Source: Littorina saxatilis
Taxonomy: Eukaryota > Mollusca > Gastropoda > Littorinimorpha > Littorinidae
DNA: 64,000 nucleotides
Direction: 5' to 3'
Assembly: GCF_037325665.1 (NCBI RefSeq)
Contig: NC_090253.1
Span: forward strand, 42,913,232 to 42,977,231
In this document: positions 32,447 to 44,015 of the stretch, one piece after another
How the letters are laid out: every line of letters starts with the position of its first letter
Position numbering within the stretch: the stretch's first letter is position 1
The notes under the pieces: generated by a model
What the model saw: only the letters and a program-made list of their open reading frames with translations
Told to the model about the DNA's origin: nothing
The model's database searches: none
Translations under genes and position numbers: made by a program

Positions 32447-34032
32447 CCCCCCCCCCCCCCCCACACCTGTATGTAAATATAACTGTGTATATTTAAAATC
32501 TGAGTAACAGGCGCTCAGTTTCGACTCATCTATTCGTCAAGCGTCCAGCATACTGCTGATCATTATTGATTTCATTTTTCCCCTTGTTGCAGAACATTCC
32601 GTTGAACCTGGACTGTGCGATCTGTGAACAAGCGACAAAACCAGGGGATCATGTGAAATTGACTGAAAAGGGCTGCTCTGGGATAAACTCTGCTAGCATA
32701 GAACGAGGGGACAACCTCCAGGTCAAAGCAGGACAGCTGGTTCACGCAAAATGCTGCAAGGACTACACTCATCACAATTCCATTGCAGCATTGAAACGGA
32801 GTGTGAGAGAAGGGACCCCCTCCCCAGTTAAGAAGAGGAGAAGCCTCCGGTCTCATCATAATTTCGACTTCAAGGCTCAGTGTCTCTTCTGCTGCCAAAG
32901 CACAGAGCCTTTGAGGAACAGAAAAGTTGAGAAACTAATTCCAGTAAGAACAGACTGTTTTCAGGAATCTATTGTGAAAGTGTGTGGGGTGAGGGGGGAT
33001 GATGACAAATGGGCCAATGAAGTCAACAGTCGCCTGGCATTTGCGTCTGACTGTTGTGCCTATGATGTAGTCTACCACAACGTGTGCAGCACTAATTTTC
33101 GAAAAGGATCTGGAATTCCTCAGTCTTTCTCTGATGAAGCAAAGGGGAAGAAGCCAAAAGGTCGTCCTGAAAACCCAGTGATAAATCGTGCTTTTCAAGA
33201 TGTTGTCAAGGTTCTGGAATTTGGAGATTATGAACAGGTAACACTTCCAGACCTGGTCTCCGTGATGCAGCAATCCCTTGATCAAGTTCATTCTTCTTCT
33301 GTTTCATGTCAAGTCAGACATGAAGGATGTGTTCTTCTCCTCAAGCAGGGCAAGTACAACAAGACTTTGGGACATCAGATCAACGCAGAGCCGTCTTGGC
33401 CCCAATGTGTGCAAGATTATCTTATTTGCGCATGCATTTAGTGGCTGTGACACAACTTCTCGGCCTTTCAGTGTCGGAAAATGTGTCCCAGTGAAGAAAC
33501 TGCAAAAAAAGAACAAACTGTTTGAAAATAGTGCCAAGGTTTTCCTGCAGACTAATTCGGATCACCAGATGATTGCAGAGACAGGAGAGAAACTGTTAGT
33601 CGACATCTACAAAGGAAATGATGGTGACACTCTTGACAAGCTTCGGCTGGTAAAGTACCACGAGAAAGTGTTCACCGGCTCTAAGCAAGTTCAGCCAAAA
33701 ATCCTGCCTCCTACTTCAGCTGCAGCCACAGGGTCTTTTACCAGGTTCAGGAGTGGGCTTGTTTGGGTACCAGTCTGGAGCTCATGCCTGAAGAATGGGG
33801 GTTTCAGCTTCAGCGGGGACAGCTGCTTCCTGTTCACACTGACATTCCTCCAGCCCCTGAGGAGTTAATGAACATCATCAGATGTGGTTGCACTACTGAC
33901 TGTTCCTCACAACGCTGTAGTTGCCGGAAGGTCGGCCTTAGCTGCACAACTGCCTGTGGACAGTGCCGTGGAATAAGTTGCCTCAATTCGATGCTTCCCA
34001 TGGATGAAGAGGAGGAGGAGACTAATATTTGA

Positions 34033-34470
34033 GGTAGGAGTCACTAGGACTGTAGAAATAGAGTCAGATAGGTATCTAGGTTGAATTATGCATCATGTAA
34101 GGGATTTTCTTTGTTATGATGCTTTTCGTCATCAGGTATGATCACCGTTACCGCGGGAAATAAAGTTCTTACTGAATATTTCATCAGCATTTGACCGGAA
34201 ATGGATTTTAGCTTAATATTCTTGTTATTCAGCTCAAGCCCTTTCATTTGATATGCAGCATGATAGGGTTCTCATTTTTTTCCAAGAAATTGCTAATTTC
34301 TTTCTTTTTTTTTTTTTTAAATATCGAAAAACCCCGAACAAAAATTAATTGTTCCAGTTTCTCACCGGGACTTTTCATATGTGTTTTTTCTTGGTTGGTA
34401 CTATGTATTGTGATATAAATCAATTCTATGGTCATTATTGTGAGGTGAAATCATAAGTGGCCTGGACTAC
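34033..34470. other. No recognisable feature
   Basis: AT-rich, with a T run near 34310. No gene. Confidence 0.45.
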
Positions 34471-34474
34471 AAAG

Positions 34475-34566
34475 GCCGCGGTTGATAAATATGAGACAAA
34501 AGACGATATGCTCCCCGAGGACCAACAACAAAATGCTGGTCTGACGACAAGCCACCAAACATCGTT
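34475..34566 (-). repeat. Repeat M, copy 2
   Basis: The inverted counterpart of 30698-30790, with moderate divergence. Confidence 0.65.
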
Positions 34567-35039
34567 TTTGTCATCATTTTGGTTGTGCAACAAAATGCAC
34601 AATAACCCACAGGGAGACGAATTTTTAGAATCCAACTCCGGGCCACAAAGCATCGTCACAGTAGCTCGAGATAACACGTCAACCTTGTATGTGACGTCAA
34701 ACGTAGCTTGTTGACGCTTTTCTTCCAGTCTGAAAATGTACAGAGCTGCGATCATACGTGTGAGTTCAGTAAGTGTTGAGCATATTTCTTTTCTTTTTAA
34801 GTGTTTATGACTTTTCGTTTTGGATTTTGCGATTACAGAGATAAGTTGCAAATTGACCATTAGTCGCCACGGTAATTATCAACATTGATTGGGTCTTTGA
34901 GAGTGAATGCTTACAATCGTTGTCCTCGGAAACACAAATCCAAAGCCGCGATAGTTCCACACATCAAACAATCAGCCTGATTGGCTTTTACTTTGAGAAT
35001 CCACGTTTCCCCTGAAAGCTCAAACCCATTCACCACCTC

Positions 35040-35185
35040 GGTTTATTGCATGGGGAACATGAGATTTATTTCCCAGGTGTTTGTGAATGAAAACTCGTGA
35101 AAATTATGACAACAGCGATTCTCAAGCGGACAGCAGTTGACGATGTTAGCCTTGTACGCCGTCTTTTGAACGAGTACAAGGAAAG
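35040..35185 (+). other. Repeat shared with 841-930 and a short open frame
   Basis: After the shared segment an ATG at 35106 opens a frame reading MTTAILKRTAVDDVSLVRR and LLNEYKERQEAKPS. It closes inside the Helentron-like element C that follows. It may be the start of a gene cut by the insertion, but no family is recognised. Confidence 0.35.
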
Positions 35186-35607
35186 ACAAGAGGCGAAGCC
35201 ATCAAGGCTCACGTAAGAAATCGACAAACAGTAACACAAACTCAATCACTCCGTCACACACACACACACCACACACACTCACACACAGAGAAAGGGCATA
35301 GGTGAAACTGTGCAAGAAAGCGAGACACTAGATCTAGATCTGTCTGTCTGCATGTAGCCTACTTACAGGGACACGACTGCCAACAGAGTCTCGGCCCGCT
35401 CAAAATAATAATGACCGAGACTTTCAGTACTTCCTTCGCGTGACGTCTAACCCTCTTACGTCATAATGTGACGTCAATGTAATGTGACGTCTTCAAATGT
35501 TAGAGTTTCTACCACAGACATACACACGCACAAACACACACACGCACACACACACGCACGCACAGACAGACAAAGTTACGATCGCATAGGCTACACTTAC
35601 GTGAGCC
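35186..35607 (-). mobile_element. Helentron-like non-autonomous element, family C copy 1
   Basis: It starts ACAAGAGGCGAAGCC and carries the exact inverted motif GGCTCACGTAAG / CTTACGTGAGCC at the two ends. The left hairpin is GGC-GAA-GCC, and CA-rich microsatellites lie inside. The right end forms a short palindrome, GGCTACACTTACGTGAGCC. No coding capacity. The end plan equals that of families A and B although the sequences differ. Confidence 0.75.
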
Positions 35608-35701
35608 AAAAAGCATACAGGTTAGAGTCTTTCCCTCTTGTGTAAAGGTTTTTGGGTGTGCAGTTTCAGATGTTAAATCACTTGTACCTATGCGTGTGCA
35701 T

Positions 35702-36920
35702 TGTAACGAATTCTTAGTGTGGCAGTCAGCACGGTAATTCTTCAGTTAGTCAGTCAGCCGAGACTGTAATTCTTCAGATAGTCAACCAAGACTGTAAATC
35801 GTCATATGACGTCGTTCTGTAAATATCGTGCGCGATGACGTAATTCTTGTGAGCCAGACAGACTCTTGCCTGGGAAACAAGATTGTTTTGTAAAGGAACT
35901 TCTTCTTCTTCTTCGTACGACGTGTAAAGGAACTAAATATTTTAGTAAACATTTGATTCTCGATTCATAGACATCTTCGTTGCTTTAGAGCAGAATGACA
36001 TACATTAAGGCCAATGACTAGGATTGCTTCGTAACATTTATCGTGGTAACCAGTAGTAATGCCTGGCAACAGACAACAAAGGAAGTTACGTAATGTCATA
36101 ACGTAAATCATCCTTGCCAGAGTCCGTTCGTGAGAGCTTAGAGAAGGAGCCACGAGCAAGGATATGGAGAGGTTAGTGGGTGAATTATAACCAAGATCTT
36201 TCTGACAAAGCCAATCCATGTATGTGTGTTCATGTAATCATTTGTGTCGTTGTTTGAAGACGTTGAATGATATAAGTAATAGTATGTTTGCTGTGTTCCA
36301 TTTCTCCGAGATGCTGTTACGTGTTCTATTTTGTTGTGAATGCGTTAGATAAACGATTTGTTAACAGTATATGCTACACTTTGTGTGCAGACACTGATCT
36401 CTCTTGGACGAGAGTTGGATCGACTGTTATTATTTACATCTATATTCCGCTGGATCTGCTGTGTTGACTGTGACGTTGGTGAAGCATCTCTTTGACTCTT
36501 TGTAAATCTACGTACCCGTTGGTGACGTTGACCTGCCTTTGCTGGACTGTCTTCGTCGCAACATCAACCGTACTACATCCTGTCTTCATGAGTTCATCGA
36601 TCACAAGCTAAGCATCAGACAATCCACTTAATAAACATCATTTATGTCCAGATCGTGTGTTTATCTACAAATCTTCGAAGAATTGACTTGTGTTCTCCCA
36701 TTGAGGGCATCTATTGATCGTAATATATGTTATGATTAGTAGAGGGTGTTGTAATTTTTGATCATACTGCAATTATTCAGACATAAATGAAATTGTGCAT
36801 AATAGAATTGACGCTGTCGTGTATTCTTGTAAGAGAGAGAACAGTGTCAGCAAGAACAGAGATTATGTGCATCTCTACATAAGAATCTATATCTTTTAGC
36901 TTCTTTGTAAAACCGTCACA
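35702..36920 (+). mobile_element. Solo LTR, copy 2 (LTR retrotransposon fossil)
   Basis: It starts TGTAACGAATTC and ends AAAACCGTCACA. Perfect 5-base duplications TGCAT lie at 35697-35701 and 36921-36925. Length is about 1.22 kb. An AATAAA at 36630 could be the LTR poly(A) signal. It is clearly related to the copy at 19941 along most of its length but well diverged. Confidence 0.85.
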
Positions 36921-37210
36921 TGCATGATTACTCTGCAGTATGGACCTTGATGTGATTTATTGGTTTTCTTCTTGTCAATCGCCTTTACACTTGGAGTCCA
37001 GCTAATATTTTGTTATTGTAATTCAATGAAGTTGGCGTTTTAATGAAACAGATCCTGTGATTGGTCAGAATGCCCCGGCCAACTCATTAAAAATTACCGG
37101 TCATTAATTGTCGATGTCAACTCGTTAAAAAAACCATTGGCTACCTGCTGGCGAGGCGCATTGATACAACCTCAACTAGTCTCGTTTAGCTTTGAGGGTC
37201 ATTTTACAAG

Positions 37211-38081
37211 TATAATGGAAGGGCGCTGGTTCTGTGCGACGCTTATTTTTCCTGATAGGTGTGACCTGACGAAGAACATCACGACATATCTCTCAAAAAT
37301 AGAATTCCGTTACGTTTGGAATCAATCGGGGAGTTATTTATCTGGTAACGTTGTGCAAAAATAGATCTGGGCTGTTCGGTTGAGGTGGTTGGGAAGCAGA
37401 TTACTTTGATTAAAATGAATCACTGGCAAAATAAATAAATGCGCCTTGAAATCGTATGCTTACTTGTTAGTTAGTTAGCTGTTGCTTTTCGGGTCCAGCG
37501 GACCATAATAGGCCAAATCAGGACCCCACAAGTTAATCATTACACTTTTTTTAGATTAAAACAATTCTAATACATAAAATCCGTAACGTCACCCGAAGGC
37601 ATAAAAAAAGTCAAAGCAAAACCATATATGTCAAATAAATTAGGTTGTTTTCTTATACTTTCTGATGGAACTGTATTTTGACATGATGATGTGTGTACAT
37701 GTTTTGCAGTCCATTTGTCAACGCACTCTTTCGTAGCAGACAGATTTTCTTATGACGGCGAGACTGAATTGGTACTCGAAATGTTCGATCTTCAACACTG
37801 GACCTTGGATATGACGTCAGTTCAGCTTTCGTCATTCGTGATCGTTTGGTATTCCAACCATTGTGAGTTTCCATCACTGTGTTCTGCGTGCATTTTCACA
37901 GACCAGACGTGATGAGAAAAGCATCGCAAAACATTGCGGTAAAGCAGCAGAATATGACAAGAAAAGGAAGCCTGCAGAAGGATGTTTGAGTCTTGCAAGA
38001 ATTTCTGAAAAAAGAATCCTCCCTTGAAAGAAAACACAGATGTCTGCGAGTCGTCTGCTTTGAAGTTAAGGAGATTTTGAA
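37211..38081 (+). repeat. Repeat K, copy 1
   Basis: TATAATGGAAGGGCGCTGGT opens both this copy and the one at 39407. GTGTTCTGCG, AATATGACAAGAAAAG and TCGTCTGCTTTGAAG recur further in. This copy has extra sequence in the middle, including repeat H at 37466-37640. Class unknown. Confidence 0.6.
37466..37640 (+). mobile_element. Repeat H (SINE-like), copy 1
   Basis: TTAGCTGTTGCTTTTCGGGT, CCAGCGGACCATAATAGGCC and AAATCAGGACCCCACAAG recur at 40794-40960 and, inverted, at 48193-48256, where an 8-base target duplication is visible. Confidence 0.7.
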
Positions 38082-38083
38082 GC

Positions 38084-38536
38084 ATCTGAACGTGTTTCTA
38101 ATCCAAACATATCATATCTATATGTTTTTGGAATCAGGAACGGACAAGGAATAAAATTTAAAAAAATTTAATTACAATTTTCAGATTTTTAATGACCAAA
38201 GTCATTAATTAATTTTTAAGCCTCCAAGCTGAAATGCAATACCAAAGTACGGCCTTCGTCAAAGATTGCTTGGCCAAAATTTTAATCAATTTGATTGAAA
38301 AATGAGGGTGTGACAGTGCCGCCTCAACTTTTACAAAATGCCGGATATGACGTCATCAAAGACATTAAATGAAAAACACTTTTGGGGATATCATACCCAG
38401 AAACTCTCATGAAAAATTTCATAAAGATCGGTCCAGTAGTTTACTCTGAATCGCTCTACACACACACACACACCCCGACCCTCGTCTCGATTCTCCCTCT
38501 ATGTTAAAACATTTAGTCAAAACTTGACTAAATGTA
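38084..38536 (-). mobile_element. Helentron-like family A, truncated copy 5
   Basis: It has the family A right part, including CATTAATTAATTTTTAAGCC, the (CA)n tract and TTAGTCAAAACTTGACTAAA. The hairpin end is missing and about 200 internal bases are absent. It is more diverged than copies 1-4. Confidence 0.8.
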
Positions 38537-38631
38537 AAAAAGAAGTTACCATTGCATAGCACAAGAAAGGGGTTTGGAGTGCACTTGTGTGCGAGTGCCG
38601 GCGGTGTGGTAAATGGGGTGTTGAAATAGAT

Positions 38632-38633
<2 letters not shown>

Positions 38634-38659
<26 letters not shown>
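38634..38659. repeat. (CT)n microsatellite
   Basis: About 13 CT units. Confidence 0.9.
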
Positions 38660-38662
<3 letters not shown>

Positions 38663-38726
38663 CTCCCTCTCCTAATAAAACCGTTTTTGGTTCTTTTATA
38701 TATAGAGCTTCACAAGCTGAGAAAAG

Positions 38727-39445
38727 ATGCCACGCAAATCTCAAGGCATCTACCTAAAATACACAAAAGAAGCTTTGCAACATGCAGTAGCAGCAATTAC
38801 TGACCACAACCTGAGTTTTGGGGCGGCTTCAAAGGAATTTGCGATTCCGAAAAGTATACTATCAAAGACCATTTCCACGGACGGTCGTGCATGAACGACA
38901 GGCCAGGTGTGAAACGATCGATACCAGAGAAAATTGAGAACGAAATTGTAGATAAAGTAATTGCAGCGGCGCAAGCCAGTTTTTCCATCACCAAACGTCA
39001 GTTCCTGATTAAGGTTGGGAGGGTGGTCAGGAAGTTGAAGTTAAAAACACAGTTCAAGGACAACATTCCTGGCGATGACTATTGGCGATGCTTGAAAGAA
39101 AGGCGACCAGACCTAGTCATCCGCAGCGCAGAAGGCTGCGGGATGAATAGGATGTTAGGGACAACAAGAATCATCGTGGACAGGTATTTTTTGGAGCTAG
39201 AGACTTTGGTCAACAACCTGGATCTTGGTTCCAAACCCTGTTGCATATGGAACTGCGACGAAACCGGGTTGCAATTCAGCCCGAATCCCGGGAAAGTCCT
39301 GCTCAGGAGCAGCAACACAAAAGAGAGTGTCACAACACTTTTCTGCGTCAATGCAGCAGGGCAGGCAATGCCACTTTTCTGTGTAGTGAAAGGAAAAACA
39401 TTTATTTATAATGGAAGGGCGCTGGTTCTGAGCGACGCTTAGTTC
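38727..39445 (+). pseudogene. pogo/Tigger-like transposase, truncated
   Basis: The ATG at 38727 gives MPRKSQGIYLKYTKEAL, ASKEFAIPKSILSKTIS, an N-terminal helix-turn-helix DNA-binding region. A frame change near 38880-38891 leads into a 183-codon stretch with RPGVKRSIPEKIENEIVDKV, FKDNIPGDDYWRCLKERRPD, CIWNCDETGLQFSP (first catalytic aspartate of the pogo DDE domain) and LFCVNAAGQAMPLFCVVKG. After this the sequence runs into repeat K and stops, so the rest of the catalytic domain is lost. The match to pogo/jerky-type proteins is by motif. No terminal repeats were identified. Confidence 0.8.
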
Positions 39446-39732
39446 TCGAGATAGGTGTGACCACATGACGTCATTTATACTTTCGTCATCAAAGATCTTT
39501 CGTATTTCAATCAGTGTCATTTCCCAGTTCTGTGTTCTGCGGTCGTTTTGACCGACTTGACAAGTTGAGAAAACCAATGACACTTCATTTTTGCAAAGGA
39601 ACTGAATATGACAAGAAAAGAAAGCGTGCAGAAGTATGTTTGGGTCCTGCAAGACTTTATGACCAACGATTTCTCCCTTGGAAGTAAATGAAGATGTCTG
39701 CTTTTTGTCTGCTTTGAAGGTAGGGAGATTTT
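39407..39732 (+). repeat. Repeat K, copy 2
   Basis: It begins within the last codons of the truncated pogo frame with TATAATGGAAGGGCGCTGGT and lacks the extra middle of copy 1. Its position suggests that its insertion or recombination removed the pogo 3' half. Confidence 0.6.
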
Positions 39733-39922
39733 ACAGCACACACGGTAAATTGCAAGTCGTATTGGACAAGAATGTTGTTATTCTTCTTTCTTCGAAGTAC
39801 CATAGATTTGTTCTTGGCCAAATTTTCGACCTGTGCATCGTTATATTATGGGAAAAACACGTTTGAACGCAAATTCGCAAAGTAATTTTGATCATTTGCT
39901 CCGGAACGGCAACGTCGATTTG

Positions 39923-39953
<31 letters not shown>

Positions 39954-40149
39954 AAAAAAATTTCTGGCTCAATATGAGGAAACATGCTGGTAGTGTCATA
40001 TTTTTTAAATGGGTGTGGAAGAACTGCTCATAATTAACATAGCACTCCGGCCCTGTTCTTTTTTTCGTCACACCCAAAACCGTTATTTGTTTTGGGCGAC
40101 GCAACATTACCATTATAGGAAATATAAAGGCCAACGAAATACGGAGACC
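39733..40149. other. Gene-free stretch with C and A runs
   Basis: Long C and A runs lie at about 39925-39960. No gene. Confidence 0.5.
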
Positions 40150-40793
40150 ATAAGGCATGGGAAGTGATGACGTCGAATACGTGACGTAATTCTTCCGGAC
40201 TATGTCAGTCAATTCCAAAGATCGCTTTTGTGATGAAAATAATTTGTTTTAGAGTTTGCTGTCCAGAAACCCGTCAAAAAAGAAGGGAAATGTATCTGAA
40301 AGAAAAAACAAACCAGGAGCAGAGTGATAAGATAGGAATACAGAGACATATTTCTTGGGACTTGACCCTTGCGGGTAGGTTTGTTTGTTTGTTTGTTTGC
40401 TTAACGCCCAGTCCACCACGAAGGGTGATATCAGGGCGGTGCTGCTTTGACATTTAACGTGCGCCACACACAAGACAGAAGTCGCAGCACAGGCTTCATG
40501 TCTCACCCAGTCACATTATTCTGACACCGGACCAACCAGTCCTAGCACTAACCCCATAATGCCAGACGCCAGGCGAAGCAGCCACTAGATTGCCAATTTT
40601 AAAGTCTTAGGTATGACCCGGCCGGGGTTCGAACCCACGACCTCCCGTTCACTGGGCGAACGCCTTACCACTAGGCCACCGTGTTGCGGTTTGTGGGTAG
40701 GTGGACTGAAAGTAGTGTGTGAACAGAACAGAACCAATTCTGTCTGTTTACAACCGCATGAAAGCAGGAAAGAAATCGTCGTCAGATTGATTT
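40150..40793. repeat. Dispersed repeat G, copy 2, split by a SINE
   Basis: It matches 15306-15636 on both sides of the SINE at 40381-40691. Confidence 0.8.
40381..40691 (-). mobile_element. tRNA-derived SINE, copy 2
   Basis: Same family as 21161, with A and B boxes on the minus strand. The flanking duplications TGCGGGTAGGT and TGTGGGTAGGT differ by one base. Confidence 0.88.
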
Positions 40794-40960
40794 GATTTGA
40801 TTTGATTCTTGTTGCTTTTTGGGTCCAGCGGACCATATAGGCCAAATCAGGACACCACAAGTTTAACATTACACATATTTAAATTAAACCAATTTCAATA
40901 AGCAAAATCAGGAACGTCACCCAAAGGGAACACAATAGCTAAATCGAAACCCTACGTGTC
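40794..40960 (+). mobile_element. Repeat H, copy 2
   Basis: TGTTGCTTTTTGGGTCCAGC, GGACCATATAGGCC and AAATCAGGAC match copy 1. It is preceded by a TTGAT simple run. Confidence 0.65.
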
Positions 40961-40964
40961 AAGG

Positions 40965-42245
40965 CTTTTAAAATTGGTGGAGGAGGGGAAATCAAGGAAG
41001 CGTTCTGCTCCTGTCCAGCAGGTTTGCTCGGGTCATACAACCACATCGCCGGTCTCCTGTTTCGAGTGAAAGCAGCCGTGAAGATTGGCGCCACTCAGCG
41101 CACGGGCACCGAGGTCAGCTGCCAATGGGCAATTCCAAAGGGTCTCGTCAGCCGGAAACCACAAGATGTCCAGGACACAGTGCTGGCAAAATGGCGCCTG
41201 TGTCCATTTGTATTTAAATTTTTTCCAATCATTTTTATAAGTCTCTTCAATAACTACCCAGAAAACTAGGTTATTCCATGTATTCTCCAAGTTTAATTTT
41301 ACTGCCGCTCATTGCCTTAAGGGAAACGCTGTGCCAGAGTGCGTTATGCTCACCAGGAAGAGGCTCGCTCCAACAGTTCCGAGGCTTGTCTGCCCCACAC
41401 TGCCAGCAGATCTGATTCAGAGTGGCCGGAGGTGTACGTACGTCAGTAGAACATCTGAAAAAGGAACTCTACATGACAGAAGAAGAGGCCGATGCACTTG
41501 AAAGATCTACTCGGGAACAGTCCGCTTCAGTGATATGGAAAACAGCGTCTTGGGCGTATAACATCGTCCAAGTTCTATCCTGTTTATACACGCGCGACAA
41601 CACTGTTGAGGCGGGATGTTTTCGAAGAAGAAGACGGAGGAGCGCTGGCGTCGTCTTTCATGAGTATCACCGGCATAAACACGGAGACCACAAAACATGG
41701 TATCGTGAGCAAAAGAGGTGGTGAAAAAGGTGCTCAAGAAAAAGCATGAGGGGTGCTGTTTCCGTGATAGTGGGCTGGTTGTCAGCCAAGAGTTCCCCTA
41801 CTTAGCAGCCAGCCCAGACCTCTTTGTCAATTGTGAATGTTGCGAGCAATTCCTGGTTGAAATAAAGTGTCCCTTCAGCATTGCCCATACCAGCCCCTCT
41901 GTTGACAATGTCCAGTACATTGTGAAATCTACATCTCTCCTCACTCCAGCTGTGAAGTCAACGTCTGTCCTCACTCCAGCTGTGAAGTCTACATCTCTCC
42001 TCACTCCAGCTGTGAAGTCTACATCTCTCCTCACTCCAGCTGTGAAGTCTACGTCTGTCCTCACTCCAGCTATGAAGTCTACATCTCTCCTCACTCCAGC
42101 TATGAAGTCTACATCTCTCCTCACTCCAGCTGTGAAGTCTACGTCTGTCCTCACTCCAGCTATGAAGTCTACGTCTGTCCTCACTCCAGCTGTGAAGTGT
42201 ACGTCTGTCCTCACTCCAGTTGTGAAGTCTACGCCTGTCCTCACT
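40965..42245 (+). pseudogene. SWIM plus YqaJ-like nuclease gene, broken
   Basis: The first frame reads EIKEAFCSCPAGLLGSYNHI then AGLLFRVKAAVKIGA and SCQWAIPKG. This is a SWIM zinc finger in which the third metal ligand is Tyr instead of the usual Cys. The next parts, in other frames, read MTEEEADALERSTREQSASV, then GLVVSQEFPYLAASPD and CCEQFLVEIKCPFS. SPD and EIK are the YqaJ catalytic D...ExK pattern. YqaJ-family enzymes are exonucleases; these eukaryotic versions are common beside mobile elements. After CPFS the frame is invaded by a 30-bp minisatellite. Several frames are needed, so it is a pseudogene. Confidence 0.7.
41930..42245. repeat. 30-bp minisatellite within the YqaJ frame
   Basis: Ten or more units of TCTCCTCACTCCAGCTGTGA plus AGTCTACATC vary at only a few sites. 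Because 30 is a multiple of three, the reading frame is kept as a repeated KSTSLLTPAV peptide. Confidence 0.95.
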
Positions 42246-42249
42246 CCTG

Positions 42250-42602
42250 CTGTGATCTAGAGATCGAAAGCGCATTTGACAGCTTCTTCACTTTCCTGGG
42301 AGAAGAACCTGCAGTCCTGCTAGGCCACAACATCAGGCAAGTCATTGTATCAGCATGTCTTTGGTGACGTTTTTGCGGCACACGACGCACTTGCTGATGC
42401 TAAAGTCCAACAGAAAATTGTGGAACGTGTGCAGTTTTCAAAAGAACTTCTTGCTGAACACTCGTTTACCCGGGACTTTGTTTTTGAGATGCAGAGTTTC
42501 TCAGCAGCAAAGAAAAGCACCATTACCAGCTGGGGGCTTCTTGTGGCAAAGGGTGCTCTGTCAAAGTCAATGGCAGAAAAAACCCTGCTGGTTCTGGTCT
42601 AA
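42250..42602 (+). pseudogene. DEDDh-type exonuclease fragment
   Basis: EIESAFDSFFTFLGEEPAVL then GHNIRQ is followed in another frame by YQHVFGDVFAAHDALADAK and KIVERVQFSKELLAEHSFT. HDALADA is the Exo III motif (H and D) of DEDDh 3'-5' exonucleases, and LLGHNI is Exo II-like. Parts between these motifs are absent. Similar exonuclease domains with AHDALAD occur in PML-like proteins of fish and invertebrates (memory). Confidence 0.6.
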
Positions 42603-43264
42603 GTGTTGAAATGCTTTGTATTGTTAATCTAACATTCGACACATTTATGTTTGTTATGCTCTAATAAGTTGTAACATGACACATTATCATAACTGTGAAT
42701 TTTATATAAACATTTACATGTACTTATACCCAAACTGGGCTTTGAATTTTCAGCTATGATTCTAGATTTCAGGTGTTTTGTTGTTTTTTTTAATTTATTT
42801 TTTACACAGCTGCCTTATGATCATTTATGGATCACAATCAGAAGGTTAATAAAACACCAAAAGCTTTCAAACTTGTTTGCGTGTGTGTGTAAATTCGTAT
42901 ATAAACAGATATTGTAAGTGCAACAAGAATTTCAGTAACCGTGTATTCTCTTTTTGCTTGCATAAATTCAGAATATCGTTTTGTGTTGACGTGCTTATGT
43001 TCGAAAGGTTTGCATAATATGTTTTTTGTGCTTTAAATACAATGTCACATTGCATATTATCATTATTGTGGAACCAGAGTGTGTATTCTGTATGCATTGA
43101 CATCGTTTAGTGCTAAAATACATGAAATATGTGGACACTGCATGTAGTATGGAACGTCAACAATCAAGTTATGTCATATGCCAGATAAATTGATAACCTT
43201 CTTTAAGGACAGAGATGGTACGGAAATCAAGCTTTCCAAGTTTTGTTTTAAGGTTTTTGATAAA
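42603..43264. other. No recognisable gene
   Basis: AT-rich sequence. No exon or repeat recognised. Confidence 0.45.
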
Positions 43265-43571
43265 AATCTTTATTATTTGTTATCGTCTCTGCAGCAGATA
43301 TTGCTATTTAAGACCGATCTAAGTGTGTTTCCTTTCCCAGTTCAACAATCAGGTCTATCACGATACTAAAAGTATTCCAATACAACTTCCATTAGGGAAG
43401 TATTAGGAATTACGGATGTGGGAACCAACCGGTTGCTATACATTATTGTTAACGTTGACTACATTTGTACTTTATTTTGTTATAACTATAACGTTATTTG
43501 CAGTCTGTCTTCTTCGTTACTGATTTTCTTCTTTGTCTTTCTGTCGTTTCTTTTTGTTTTTAGTATTATAG

Positions 43572-43992
43572 CACCCCCCGCGGGTTAGGGGGAGTCCCAT
43601 ATTGGTTGGGACGAGAAAGAATTTACCCGATGCTAACCAGCATGTCGTAAGAGGCGACTAACAGGTTCTGTTTCTCCTTTTACCCTTGTTAAGTGTTTCT
43701 TGTATAGAATATAGTCAATGTTTGTAAAGATTTTAGTCAAGCAGTATGTAAGAAATGTTACGTCCTTTGTACTGGAAACTTGCATTCTCCCAGTAAGGTC
43801 ATATATTGTACTACGTTGCAAGCCCCTGGAGCAATTTTTTGATTAGTGCTTTTGTGAACAAGAAACAATTAACAAGTGGCTCTATCCCATCCCCCCCCTT
43901 TCCCCTACCCCATCTCCCCCCTTCCCCCGTCGCGATATAACCTTGAATGGTTGAAAACGACGTTAAACACCAAATAAATAAAGAAAGAAAGA
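43572..43992 (+). mobile_element. Full-length SINE with CGTCGCG tail
   Basis: It starts CACCCCCCGCGGGTTAGGGG. The body includes GAATTTACCCGATGCTAACC and GTAAGAGGCGACTAACAGG. The tail is CGTCGCGATATAACC and ends AATAAAGAAAGAAAG. Perfect 11-base duplications TAGTATTATAG flank it (43561-43571 and 43993-44003). Confidence 0.92.
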
Positions 43993-44015
43993 TAGTATTA
44001 TAGCTGACGAAGACA

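Larger units (their letters stand above)
31231..34032 (+). pseudogene. Gene with cysteine-rich domains at both ends, broken
   Basis: Exon 1 (31231-31287) encodes MAAESSSSTFVESSTNKTE and ends at a GTAAGT donor. Exon 2 starts at 32593 in the same phase with NIPLNLDCAICEQ. The N-terminal domain has LDCAICE, VHAKCCKDY, QCLFCCQ and YDVVYHNVCSTNFRKG, probably zinc-binding. From about 33340 the sequence continues in other frames with AHAFSGCDTTS, GDTLDKLRLVKYHEKVF and LPPTSAAA. The C-terminal domain has CGCTTDCSSQRCSCRKVG, then CTTACGQCRG, which resembles a tesmin/CXC motif. I remember many such proteins in corals and molluscs, all without known function. A large middle section normally present appears to be missing (inference), so this copy is defective. 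Confidence 0.65.

Noticed and set aside
41798-42275. Minus-strand frames of 148 and 105 codons
   Set aside because: Shadows of the 30-bp minisatellite on the opposite strand of the YqaJ remnant.
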